From: Apoda limacodes
Lineage: Eukaryota > Arthropoda > Insecta > Lepidoptera > Limacodidae
Length of the DNA: 64,000 nucleotides
Direction of reading: 5' to 3'
NCBI GenBank assembly: GCA_946406115.1
Contig: OX291544.1
Span: 21,283,521-21,347,520 of the forward strand
Shown: positions 23,995 to 34,689 of the stretch, in pieces
How positions within the stretch are numbered: the stretch's first letter is position 1
How the letters are laid out: each line of letters opens with the position of its first letter
The notes under the pieces: generated by a model
Databases searched by the model: none
The model's input: only the letters and a program-made list of their open reading frames with translations
Told to the model about the DNA's origin: nothing
Program-made: the position numbers and the translations under genes

Positions 23995-24115
23995 TTGCTA
24001 CAATTGTGGGGAATTCGCTAACCACATAGCAGCTAAGTGTACTATTGGACCACAACCAAAGAGATGCCACAACTGCAAGAGCGAGGACCACCTTATTGCT
24101 GATTGTCCTGTTAAG
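23995..24115 (+). CDS. lin-28: lin-28, coding exon 3 (two CCHC zinc knuckles)
   Basis: Acceptor TTATTTCAG and donor AAG|GTAATG bound 121 bases that complete Arg128 and encode residues 129-168. The first knuckle is CYNCGEFANHIAAKC (129-143) and the second CHNCKSEDHLIADC (152-165), joined by a Pro-Gln-Pro-Lys-Arg spacer. In LIN-28 proteins this tandem CCHC module binds the GGAG-type motif in the pre-let-7 terminal loop. The second knuckle has canonical CX2CX4HX4C spacing; the first has five residues between Cys132 and His138. A short cold-shock domain followed by paired retroviral-type knuckles is diagnostic for LIN-28. Confidence 0.96.
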
Positions 24116-25603
24116 GTAATGTAAACCAAAATGCACTTTCAACTCCCATAATCAAATCAAATCAAACAATATTTTTTCAAGTAGATTTCTGAGCAATTCA
24201 ATACAACCTAAGCAATGTTAATTTCTGCTCAAAAGAGCTGGCAAGAAGTTCTATTTAAAGTAATAATACAATACTTTGTTAAACCGATAAAAAAACCGAG
24301 TAAGATCTAAATTCTGTATAAACTCTTTACAACTAGGTATGAAGATTTTCTAGAAATATGGTATAAGGCCCTAGGAGAACGTGGTTAATTTTGTCTTTTG
24401 AAAACGATATACATCGGGCATAGTCAGTCATTGAAATGGGTGTCCGCTCAAGTGGCAAATTTTTTTTGATCTTCTCCGTCACAGACTATATAACACTATA
24501 CAAGTATGGCCGTGCTTCGAAGGTGATGATATATAAGGTACTGGTTGTTGCCATAGTGCATCGACCGTTCAGCCATGGCAAAGGTTCTGCGGGCCCTGAA
24601 ATTTTGACAGTCGAGAGAGGCCAGTGTAGTATTAGTAGTGTAGAGGGTAGTGTACTATATACGCCTTAAGCCTTCTTTATAAATAGGCCTCTGCACCTCA
24701 ATGGCGACGTACGACAGTTGTGGCATTACCTATGTATTTGCTGTGCCTTTCGGTTTCACCAGCTGAAACAACTACTTCAGTGAGAACTCTTAGCGAGATA
24801 AAGTGCCCTGAATACTAAATACCCATAAAATGATGAAAAGTAGGTATGTTAAAAATCCTGAACACTGTCTATCGGTGTGTCATTTTTCAAAATTCTCTGT
24901 AATTTTTACGTGGGTGGACTCTCGACAAGTGGACCCCTAGGTGAATTTGAACAAGACAAAAGTAATGTTAAACCAACAGAACATGCCAAAGCCAGTATAG
25001 GTCACTGGTAACTTATTCAAGGTTGTCCGAGCTTAGGTTTACCATGGACAGAAAATCCAACTGGCCAAAACAGGCTTAAGGAGGAAGCTGATAGGAGGAT
25101 CCAGCCTTTTGTAGGCTTCGTCAAGTCTTCACGTCACTTATACCGCAGAGTCTGAGGACGAAAGTCTTTGATTAGTGCCTCCTACCTGTTATGACTAACG
25201 CAGCCAAAACGTGGATACTGATAGCGTGGCTTGGTCATTTGCTAGTGTACACTTTACCTCTTTAAGGGATGAATTTTGCAAAATCTTTTCTTAGTAGATC
25301 CTATTTCAAGGATGGCACCCTTATGCCAAATTGAAGTTTCTAGGCCTAACGGTTTGGATGTTATTGAATAAGTCAGTCAGTTTCTTTTATAAGTAGAAAT
25401 AGTATTAGGAAGATAGACGAATTTTTAAAAAAGGCTTTTTCCTTTAACTTTCCTGGGATAAAAAATCTCTGTGCTAAACGTAAGTTGCTACGTAGCAAAC
25501 GAACAAACCAACAGACTTTTACAAATATATGTTTGTATTATGAAACGGTTTTTTTAAAATTGAATTGAAATATATGACCTAATATTCTTGTAATAAATTT
25601 CAG
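24116..25603 (+). other. lin-28 intron 3 (coding)
   Basis: GTAATG donor and AATTTCAG acceptor. It contains a reverse-strand SINE-like fragment (about 24158-24265), an unclassified stretch (24400-24720), a decayed RTE-type LINE piece (24930-25235) and a Helitron-like remnant near 25440-25560. No exon-like sequence was seen. Confidence 0.8.
24930..25235 (+). mobile_element. Decayed RTE-like LINE fragment in lin-28 intron 3
   Basis: Plus-strand traces include a KTKVM-like start, EEADRRIQPF (compare KEDNRRIQLGW in the 53-kb copy) and LLPVMTNAAKTW (compare VLPVMTYGSETW in RTE elements). It is heavily mutated and in the sense direction of lin-28. Confidence 0.55.
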
Positions 25604-25681
25604 GTTGAGAAGAAGAAAGACGATCCGCCATCAAAGAGTTCCGGCAGCTCTGATAGTCAAAGCAGTCCACCTCAGTCGTAA
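25604..25681 (+). CDS. lin-28: lin-28, last coding exon (Ser/Pro-rich C-terminus)
   Basis: After AATTTCAG the frame continues in phase 0 for 25 residues (169-193) and ends at TAA. The tail starts with a Lys-rich VEKKKDD segment and becomes Ser/Pro/Gln-rich; such tails are poorly conserved among LIN-28 proteins. The total of 193 residues is close to my recollection of about 195 for fruit-fly Lin-28. An AATAAA overlaps the stop codon, but better-placed poly(A) signals lie downstream. Confidence 0.93.
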   Translation, partial: VEKKKDDPPSKSSGSSDSQSSPPQS

Positions 25682-26727
25682 ATAAAATAGGTATGCATCA
25701 TCACAAAAGTAGGCCCTAAACTAGGGAAGTTTCAAGTGAAAAGAATAAACAAAAAAATTAGCTGTAGATACTAATATGTGTACATGAATTTACAAAGGTG
25801 TACAAAAATACAAAACCTTGCTTGCCTATGTTAAAAGAACAGATCAACATTAGTCAAACTGTAAAGTTTTTAATTTTCAATTAAATGAATTTTTAGTATT
25901 TGAAATATTCAAGTATTTAATTTACGGGTATATTTTTTTTTTATCATTTTGTGCCAATATAAATAATAATGTAATCAAAATGCAACTTGTGCATTTTTTA
26001 AAGTAGTTTATGGATTGAAATCATAAATCATCATCTACCTACCTACCTGACCTTTTTATAAAATTCAATTTCAGGGAATGAGAATAATGTAACGATTATT
26101 ATGTTATATGACAACATTTACCTTTATAGGTTTACCAGAAATACTTAATTAGAAAAAGACTGAGGAGTACAAATTTGTTTGTAGTACAAAACAATGGGTG
26201 CGTCTAACACAAGCGCTTAATAAATTGATCAAATTAAAATGACCCATGAAATGTTGACACTGCATACAAAAGACGCAACAATTATATTTGATCGGTTTAT
26301 TAAGCGCTTTCAAGTTTTTGTACTGTTAGATGCATTCATTAATTTTATTATAGTAAAAGCAAGTACAAATTTTATGTGTTCGAGTGTCAATACCTTAAAT
26401 TACGTAAATTGTATTTACCCAAAGTTAAGTGTGTGTTTATATGATTATTATTAATTTTATTGCTATATTTTATTAATTGCTACTTTTATGTTTAATATCC
26501 TATATATAGAAAATAGCTGTAAGCTGTTGTAGATTTAAAGTATTTTAGTAACGGCTATGATGAAAACAAAAGGGAAAAATGGCAACTTACAAAAAGGGCA
26601 ACAAAAGTGCATATATATAAAATAATGTTAAGAAATCAACTGTATGAAATGATTTTTCTTGAAAATTGTAGATGAAGTTATATCAATTTAAGGTGCCAAA
26701 GTTTTCTTAAGTTATTTAAAAGGCTGC

Positions 26728-26733
26728 AATAAA
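26728..26733 (+). promoter_or_regulatory. Candidate proximal poly(A) signal of lin-28
   Basis: AATAAA about 1.05 kb after the stop, followed within 30 bases by TGTAAC and T-rich sequence. Use of this site would exclude the let-7 site pair from the transcript. Confidence 0.35.
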
Positions 26734-27295
26734 ATAAGTACAGTGTAACAAACTTTTCTGACTTTTTGACTTTGGGTGTTTGGTCGTTAGTGTCGTTGTA
26801 AATTCACACCATTTTAATATGGAGATTGCGGTCAGTAAAGTTTTTTGCACTGTAATGGTCGAATAGTAAACACCAAATATGAATATTTAATTTCCTAAAA
26901 AAAATTGGAAGGATTATTCTTACTTAATTTTTAAATATAAATAGTTTTTTTATGTGTGCTACCAGTTGCTCAATAGCCTATTTTTTAGGTAAATCTTGGA
27001 AGATAAAACTTGTTTCCAAATAATATACATAGCTTATATTTAAAAAATGCACTTTGTTTATCTGTCGTTTTATGAAAGATTCAATGATTATTTTTCCGAT
27101 ACTTATAAATCACAAAATTTTTTAAACATAATGGAAAGTTTGAGTATCTGTGGTTGGCATTTTTAAGATGGCAACTGAACTTTTAAATTTATACAATGCA
27201 TTTTATCTTTAGTGTCAACTTTCACTATATCTGGTTTTCTATGTATAATATGGATATATTTACAAAGAAAATGTTTATAAGTTTTTGTATAAGTT

Positions 27296-27365
27296 GTCTG
27301 GTGCCCATAGTATAAGCTTTTCTTGGCTTGGGACTAGATGGCACTGTGTAAGATGTCCACAAATA
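27296..27365 (+). mobile_element. SINE family-A tail
   Basis: GTCTGGTGCCCATAGTATAAGCTTTTCTTGGCTTGGGACTAGATGGCACTGTGTAAGATGTCC: the diverged 3' part only. Confidence 0.7.
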
Positions 27366-27494
27366 TTTATTTATTTTACATACAATTTAAGTTACATTCT
27401 ATACAAAAATAAAAGCTGCAAGATGTAGATTTATTGGTCACTACTTAAAAAGTAAATTACAAGCATAATTATTTTATACCTTGATTTTGTTAGT

Positions 27495-27968
27495 AGACGG
27501 TTTAACGACGGGCTGTGAGAATCATCGACGATCCTAAACTCACAAGCCGTATCGAACCCTTAAGTCAGAGGAGAGACTTTTTCTCCCTGTGTGTGTTCTA
27601 CCGCTTGTACGATGGGATGTGTTCTGAGGAATTGTTCGAAATGATGCCCACGGCTTCTTTCTACCATCGCACCGCTGTCCATCGGCAGGGAATTCATTCT
27701 CACACTTTGGAACCTAAATGGATTCGTATAGTGCGGTTTCATAGAAACTTCCTCACGGGAACGCTTAGGTTGTGGAATGAGTTCCCTGCCAAGGTTTTCT
27801 CTAAGGACCAAAGTATGGAGTTCTTCAAGAAAGAAGATAAAAGATTTTTGAAGGGTAGTAAACGCGCGAGTCGTGCCTCAGGTGTTGCAAGCATCCATAG
27901 GTTGCGGTGACCGCTTACCATCAGGTGGACCGCTACCTTGTTTGCCACCTTTGTGATTTAAAAAAAAA
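27495..27968 (+). mobile_element. CR1/Jockey-type LINE tail in the putative lin-28 3' UTR
   Basis: 131 open codons (RIIDDPKLTSRIEPL ... LRLWNEFPAKVFSKDQ ... ASIHRLR), then the family 3' UTR CCGCTTACCATCAGGTGGACCG and TTTGCCACCTTTGTGATTTAAAAAAAA. It is inserted in sense orientation 1.8 kb after the lin-28 stop. Confidence 0.85.
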
Positions 27969-28715
27969 TACATTGAATATTCTTTTGATTTATTAATTCT
28001 TAATTTAAGCATACTAGTACTTACACTGACATAACTGCATAATTTCTTGAATGATTACTTTTGATTTCGGATTAAATATCACTGTAATAAATAATTTAGA
28101 TTAATAAATCTTCATATCAATCAAGAAAAACATTCAAAACGACTGCTGAAAATCAGTGCTGTGGCCTAAAAAATTAGGCCAAGCGTAAAAGTGAGTGGGA
28201 TCCTATTTTAGCTTCGCTTACCTTTTTTCTCATAAGATCTTAATAGTGTATTACGAAGAGTTGCGCCGAAATAAACGTTTTTCTATATGTTTTTATTGTA
28301 TTATATTATTGTATATGCAAAATTAAAGTTCAATAACCTCACAATCAATGGTAATACCTACTTAACATCATATGCATCAATCAGTAGTACCACGTTATTG
28401 TGGTATTGTTACTTTTCAGTGCAAATTTCGTTTATAACCTAATTAAGTACGTGCCATTATGATAACATTTTAAGTCATATCAAAGACATAATATTTCATT
28501 TATTATATTGTGTGTTTGTTGACAGTATGTTTGTAAACTTAAAAGAAGTCGGCTGAAGGTTTCCTTGATAATTTATTTGATATAAGTTTGAGTTTTCAAT
28601 TACCACAAAATACCATTTGTTAATTTATTGATTTGAGGATAATGTCTAAGAATTATGTCACTATTTAACAGCCTTTGCAATTGAATTATCTTGAAAAAAA
28701 AAACGATATTCATCC

Positions 28716-28850
28716 AAAGTGGCGTTTTGTTGACCGACATAATGCGGTAATCCTACCAAAGAGAATGAATCAAGATTTGTACTGTGTTATACAGAATTTT
28801 GAACTTTTTAACTTGGCAGGATTATTGAAGCAGTCAACAAAACGCACTTT
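28716..28850 (+). other. Long imperfect hairpin
   Basis: Left-arm bases 28716-28733 pair with 28834-28850 (17 pairs and one bulge, core CGTTTTGTTGA / TCAACAAAACG). After an internal loop a second helix forms from TAATCCTACCAA and TTGGCAGGATTA (11 of 12). About 50 bases form the apical part. The shape recalls a primary microRNA or a small foldback transposon. I recognise no known insect microRNA in either arm. Confidence 0.5.
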
Positions 28851-29343
28851 AAGACTACAGAGCAACAAATTTTTCTGGCCCCTGACCTTGGGTATTGGTC
28901 GCTAGTGTCGTAAGTTCACACCATTACAATATAACGACTGTAGTTTTTATTTTTGACCGGTGGGCTAGAAAGTTCGCTCTTCTATAACTGATTTTGATTT
29001 ACGTCAACATTAAAAACAATAACTATAAGTTCTAAATTTAAATTAATTTATTTTTTAAAACTTAAAATGGATTCCATCGACTAAAACAAAAAGGTCAGAT
29101 TTTATAACATGCCTTTTATTTAAACATTTGATAATTACATTTAAATTGTTTAAAAAAAAAAAAAACAGAAAGTTGACGGGTTTGTCAAAGATTTTTATGA
29201 TCATTTTAAGTAAGCCATAAATACCTACATGTGTTCTACATTCAGTAAAGGTTGATTACTTTTTAAAAAATACGGGTTATAAGTTTTAGATTTAAGTTTC
29301 GTATTTAGTATTAATTTTTAAAATGAAGACTTTTTGCAAACAA

Positions 29344-29375
29344 CTACCTCATAATAATGTTTAATGCCTACCTCA
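29344..29375 (+). promoter_or_regulatory. Pair of let-7 8-mer seed matches
   Basis: CTACCTCA occurs at 29344-29351 and again at 29368-29375. It is the exact complement of let-7 bases 1-8 (UGAGGUAG), on the same strand as lin-28. The starts are 24 bases apart, within the range in which two microRNA complexes are known to act cooperatively. lin-28 messages are classical let-7 targets. Whether these bases are in the mature message is not shown. Confidence 0.5.
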
Positions 29376-29535
29376 TAAATAGGTTTATTGGTAAGTTATT
29401 TTAACAGTAATTTATAGAAGTAGAAATGTATCTGCATTTTTTTTCCATTTTATCTTTACTGATTGTCAATTTTTTTTAAGGATTGAATTTCTTATGTTTA
29501 AATTTTAATGATTCTGTTTTTTTATTTTAAAGGGA

Positions 29536-29541
29536 AATAAA
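29536..29541 (+). promoter_or_regulatory. Candidate distal poly(A) signal of lin-28
   Basis: AATAAA followed about 20 bases later by GGTTGTTTTTTTT, a good downstream element. It lies about 160 bases beyond the let-7 site pair, so a transcript ending here would include both sites. Confidence 0.4.
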
Positions 29542-29559
29542 CTATATGATTCAGATTCG

Positions 29560-30880
29560 GTTGTTTTTTTTATACTCGAGCGGATAATATTGTCCGTTTA
29601 AATGCAAGGGTGACGTCATGTGTCCTACATCGTGCTATCAAAGTTTTCTCAGTACTTATTCTATACGAAACAAACCGAATCGTACGTGGACCTCAGGCAG
29701 TCTCCAGGCATACCACTTCGACTGGCGGGAGATCGCCCCCTTTTCTTCGGTCCACAATATCTAAGCTGGTTCTTTGATGAAAATAAATTTAGAGAGTGTA
29801 AATGACAAATGTACCCATCTTTCTAGCCTACCCGTCTACCAAGCCATCTTCGTCCTTCATAATATTAAATTTTTAAAAAAAAAGAAAAGAAAAAAAATAT
29901 ATATAACATAAAATTGTTATATAAAACTAACATAATGATCAAAATAATAATTTAATAGGACCGTGGAAGATCGAGGACTTAGAAAAAGTTAGCCAGGATT
30001 GTGGCGGTGGAGGTATTTAATATTTTTGTAGACTTTCAAAAGACGGGCTTAACACATTTATGTAGTTAAAAACCTAAATTTGAAAATAAAATAAAATTCA
30101 TTACTAAAACACCCGGGACAGCATAAGTTTACGTAGACATACATAGGCAGCGGCGAGCGTCGCCGAGCCAAGCAAAGGGACACCACTATGCGTAGTAGTT
30201 CCGCGACTACGAGAACACGCACTCACACACAAAAACATTAAGTATTGCTTCGATAAACTTCGCTTTATGGGCGGGTTGAAAAGCGCGAAAGTTTACTAAC
30301 AGCGGGCCGAGAAGCGATTTCTCAGCAAGCATACACAACTGAGCAGCGCTCAACACTCAGGCCGATTTTCCAAGTATCACGGGCAATAAACCAAACAACG
30401 AAACGAGGTAGTCAGCCCCGAGGCAAAACACTACACAGGAATACGCACCGGCTGAGTCACCACACCATGGAGTACAATGAGAGCACTTGACGCTCTAGAA
30501 TACGACCGCACAAAAGGAGAGTCAAATCACGAATGAAAGTGTATGCAAGTAGGTACATCTACGATCTGTGAGGGGTAAGACCTTCTTGCATACATTTCTC
30601 TCACGAATTCACGAGTCTGGCGTCCACAAGACTGTTCTAAATAAGCTCCCTAGAGCAGCAGGAAGCCACTGAGTGCAGGCAGCTTAAAGCTTAGAACAGC
30701 GCTGTTTGGACGGTTATTTTCTTTTTACCAGTTTCCAGCACTATTTAGTCGTATTGGTCGCAGATGGGTGCGTATAGTGCTTTGCTGAACTATTATCCCT
30801 CAGGATAGCTGTAGATATCAGCTCAACGTTTGCTGGAAGGACCCATCATTACCAATAACCGTTTTTAAGCTGAACAATAA
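29560..30880. other. Intergenic DNA, partly GC-rich
   Basis: 30120-30680 is richer in G+C than its surroundings, with no open frame or motif I recognise. It abuts the family-B SINE and may belong to a larger element. Confidence 0.4.
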
Positions 30881-30884
30881 TATA

Positions 30885-31200
30885 TCTTATCTTGCCAGCC
30901 TTCATACGTCCCCACTGTTGGGGCACACCCTACCCCCATAAGCTAGGGGGGTTTGGGTCATAGTCTATACGCGGGCCCAGTGCGGATTGTGGACTTCACA
31001 TACGTCTTTTTTTTTTTCTTGATGTATGCAGGTTTCCTCACGATGTTTCCCTTTACCAAAAAGCCCCTTTAAAAAAAAAAACTCGTTTTCTTGTGAAATT
31101 AAGAAAAGACTCATTGGTACACGCCAACCCAAGGGTTCGAACCCCCGCAACTTGGGACGTGAAGTGAAATTTAAGCACCTCGGCCACCACCGACTTACTG
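30885..31200 (-). mobile_element. tRNA-headed SINE (family B)
   Basis: In reverse: head AGTCGGTGGTGGCCGAGGTGC, B-box GGGTTCGAACC, body AGTCCACAATCCGCACTGGGCCCGCGTATAGACTATGACCC, and end CCCCAACAGTGGGGACGTATGAAGGCTGGCAAGATAAGATAT. Confidence 0.75.
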
Positions 31201-31849
31201 AACACTAATACCTAATTAGTTAATATTTGTGCTACGAACTAATTGAGTTTCTTGACACCGTCAAAATATCTTCTTTACCAAATAAATTGTTATTTTAACT
31301 CTTCTTGATAGTTTATTTGATAAATATCAACAGAACCATTTCTGTTTCACACATGGATCAACCAATTTCTACGCTTATTCTTGGAAATAAATTTTAGCCT
31401 GTTTTAAATGTTTACCTTCGGTGTGAAAGACTAGTCTTCAAGACCGCAAGACTTGGACCAAACGGTTACCTCTAACTAACCGATGAGTTTCTTTCCTAGT
31501 AAGTTCGTTATATATCATTTATTTCTGATCTTTATTGGAAGTGAGTGTCAAGTTTTTTTGCCTCATGGTGAATGTCATTTTGACTCTTTGTATATAGCAG
31601 AAGCTCACATGTAAGCCACTAAAACTAATGGATCAACAATTGATTTTGATAAATGTTTTCCGTTAGGTAGATAGTAGACTGGGCGATAGTAAAAAGAACC
31701 CGTAGGTATAATTTAAAATAAATTCTCTCGTTATACGAGCGGTAGATCACATACAGAAAAGCAAAGTTTCTCAAACAACTTAAGTATTAAGTACCATTTG
31801 TACATATTAACACAACTCGTGAGATAGAAAAGTACTAAGTTGGTGCCCA

Positions 31850-32520
31850 GATGCACTCGTCAAGAAGTGGCAGCAATACCTAATGTGGCGCCGGACCTGC
31901 GACGTATAAAGTAATTAGAACTCTTTTCCTAAGGTGAAATACTACTCCGTTATGATGAGTGCCTACATCACGTTTTTTGAACCCCTGCTTGAATAATAAC
32001 TTGACTGTAATCTTGGAGTCAAATGTCGTTGAAGATATCAACACCAGGGTGTGTTGTAAGATTGTGGAACCATGAAGCCAAGACTTGGCACTTTGGTTGG
32101 GTTGAACTGGATCTTGATTTCTTTTGTATAAGAGTTTCTGGTAGCTGTGTACCTTCGGCACGCTGTTAAGGTGTCTTCTATTCTGACTAACCTCATAATT
32201 ACCAAAATGGGGCTTTGTTACTGAGCCTTCTTTTCGAAGCGTATGATTGCGACTTCTTAGCCAATTTGTCAACACATTCAAGATATTTCCCAATACTAAT
32301 AGCCAGATACCTCACCCTTGGTTTCAAATCACTGACTGTAGTAAGCGTGATACCCGAGGAACAGAATTCAGCGGACTGTGTCTCTCTTTGGTCAAAATTT
32401 TACTGGCTGATGGAGCCAGAATTAAGATAGTTTATAGATCAGATGAAGTCAGTAAATTCTGTGTTGAGAGTGCTTGCTCTCGCTATCAAGAAATCTTTAC
32501 CAATTCTTAGGGGCCTCTCA
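31850..32520 (-). other. Possible decayed coding remnant of a mobile element
   Basis: A 137-codon minus-strand frame (31880-32293) and broken frames beside it contain a LAKKSQSYASKRR-like stretch reminiscent of a reverse-transcriptase tail, but no catalytic motif is visible. Assignment is uncertain and it may be chance. Confidence 0.2.
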
Positions 32521-33100
32521 GACTTTCCGATAAACGACAAACTTAACTTAATAAGATAGGAAACAAGAAATAATTTTAAAAATAAATTTGTTGTGAGTAA
32601 CAGGTATATAAGCAGGAATCCTATTCTAATTATATTTTATCATAATCAGATAGTATTATTTAATCCCACCACACTCATTTCTTTGAAAAAAATATACTTA
32701 AACAGGATGATAAACGGCAAGTTTTGAGTAGTTACACTTTATTCGTTATGATTATAAGCTGTAATTTCTGTCGATTTCTGTCGACTACGATATTTTAATT
32801 GCTTATCACCGGCATAATTTTTGGAGTTTTGTAGCCAAAGGGTGCTAATGGAACCGTAATACTAAGCCTACGCTGTTTATCTGTCCCTCTGTCTGTCTGA
32901 CCTTCAACGGGCTATATTTTTAAGAACGAAATAATATACCCGCCTCGCTTAGGTGAGGGTAGGCCATGGGTAGGCCGGTAACCTAATAGTGGGAAGGTAT
33001 GAGGCTGGGAAGGATGTTTTGTCATGGCAGATTCTCTGACGAATAATAAAGAATACAAAGAGTAAAAATTTAAGGGGTTCTGCATATAAAAACATATTTT

Positions 33101-33330
33101 TTTATACTACTAAGGTGACAAGCTTACGATCCACGATGCATTGGAGTATTGCTTGCGCGTTCGACCCTTCGAAAACCTTTCTAGAGAAAACCTTGGTATG
33201 GACAACATTTGCAAGAGGAAGTTCTTCATTTCGTTTCTAGGGTGTGAGGATTTATTCTCTACCAATGGCCAGCGGTGCGATGATAGAAAGTCTGGCAATG
33301 GCTGGCATAGATTTGAACCATTCCCTGGAA
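33101..33330 (-). mobile_element. CR1/Jockey-type LINE tail (decayed)
   Basis: In reverse: TTTATACTACTAAGGTGACAAGCTTACGATCC at the 3' end, then a badly mutated FSLERFSKGRTRKQ region and IIAPLAIGRE-like codons upstream. Confidence 0.6.
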
Positions 33331-34016
33331 CACAGACCATTAGATATATAAGGGGTAGAACACACACATACACACACACACACATAGGGAGGCAAACTCT
33401 CTCCTTAAACTTACGGATTAGATATGGCTTGTATATATTTGTAAATTTTGCTCTATTATAAAAATTATAATACATACAAGTGTCGTGACCATCCGTCCCT
33501 CAACCCAATGATCACGTGTAGGGGTGTATGAGTGTGTATATAGAAATGTACCTGGTTTCAGTTGTGGCATATCTCGTGACTGGTAACTGTTTCGCTTTTT
33601 TAATGTGTTAGATAGATAACTGCTGCTTTCCGTATCCGTATGGCTTATGGAAGTAAGGTGTTAAGTATCCTCGTGGCAATTCCTGTGGGAGAAACACAAC
33701 ATAAGTATTTTATATCCAAGAGCTCTGCGGTGGGAGACTGCGACCTCGTTCACAGCTCCCCTCAGTGTCACGTCTAAATAGAGAGAGAACTTACTTATAT
33801 AGCCTTCACCTAGCCGCACCTTCACTGTTGTGTAGCCAGCTTTGATCTCAATGTTACTATACTAATAAATGTGTGACCAGTGTAAGTTATGTATTGTCAG
33901 TGTAGGTTGTGTTCATGTTCACCTAAAGATTCGCGTTCGTTGCGACATACAAGGATTAAATTTGAAACTATTAAGTATATTTATTATATACATAAATAAA
34001 TATATAATTTACTAAC

Positions 34017-34280
34017 CTACATATATATAAAAGAACAAACTGACTGACTGGTTTCAACGCATTGTCCAAATTGATGGGTCAATAGACTGGAAATTTTGCA
34101 CACAGGTTTCTGTTAGCCAGAGGGGTTCACCGTTCGTGAAAAATTAACTTCTAGAGGGCAAAATAGGGGATGAAAATTTGCATGAGAATTTCGGTATTTT
34201 GGTAGGTAAAAACCATAAACAGTTAGATTGTTTCTTTCTTTTCAAAAGTCTACGCGGACGATGTCGCGGGTATAAGCTAG
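34017..34280 (+). mobile_element. Helitron-like element, diverged
   Basis: Starts near TATATATAAAAGAACAAACTGACTGACTGG and ends TACGCGGACGATGTCGCGGGTATAAGCTAG followed by T. Confidence 0.55.
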
Positions 34281-34689
34281 TTTATTGATTTTCACATTTA
34301 AATTTTTAAGAAAATAATGTACAAATAATTAAAATAAGTAATAATCTATACGATTAATACTATGTGGTACTAAAAAAAAACCTTAAAAATATTTTTTTGT
34401 AGGATTTAAAGCTTAACGCAACTTTTCTCACCTACAAATACTCAGTGAAGAATCTTAGCCTTCGAGAGTTACGATACCGTACGTCAAAAAAATGTACGTG
34501 CTATCATTTTTTATATAGCAGCGATAGGATTGCGCTTCGACAGTTCTTTGTGCCCCCATAACTAGTTATATTTACGTCCGGTAGAGGCGCTGTTTAAATT
34601 GCGTACAAATTACTTACGATTACGTTATATTACGAATACTTTTTCGATAGTGATTCGTGCTTGCGCTACAGATGGCACTTTTGTAAATA

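Larger units (their letters stand above)
26748..28938. repeat. 75-base direct repeat pair in the putative lin-28 3' UTR
   Basis: 26748-26822 and 28865-28936 share AACAAA.TTTTTCTG, CTTGGGT.TTGGTCG.TAGTGTCGT and TTCACACCATT..AATAT, separated by 2 kb. The second copy directly follows the hairpin at 28716-28850. Confidence 0.6.
25682..29555 (+). other. Putative long 3' UTR of lin-28
   Basis: No coding potential was found between the lin-28 stop and about 29.55 kb apart from inserted repeats: a SINE tail at 27296-27365 and a LINE tail at 27495-27968. The stretch carries two 8-mer let-7 seed matches, a long imperfect hairpin and several AATAAA hexamers. The one at 29536 is followed by a GT-rich tract (GGTTGTTTTTTTT), as at a cleavage site. 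Calling it UTR is inference; transcription is not shown by the sequence. A shorter UTR ending near 26750 is the main alternative. Confidence 0.45.

Noticed and set aside
31880..32293. 137-codon minus-strand frame as a gene
   Set aside because: No start context, domain or splice structure supports it; at most a decayed mobile-element remnant.
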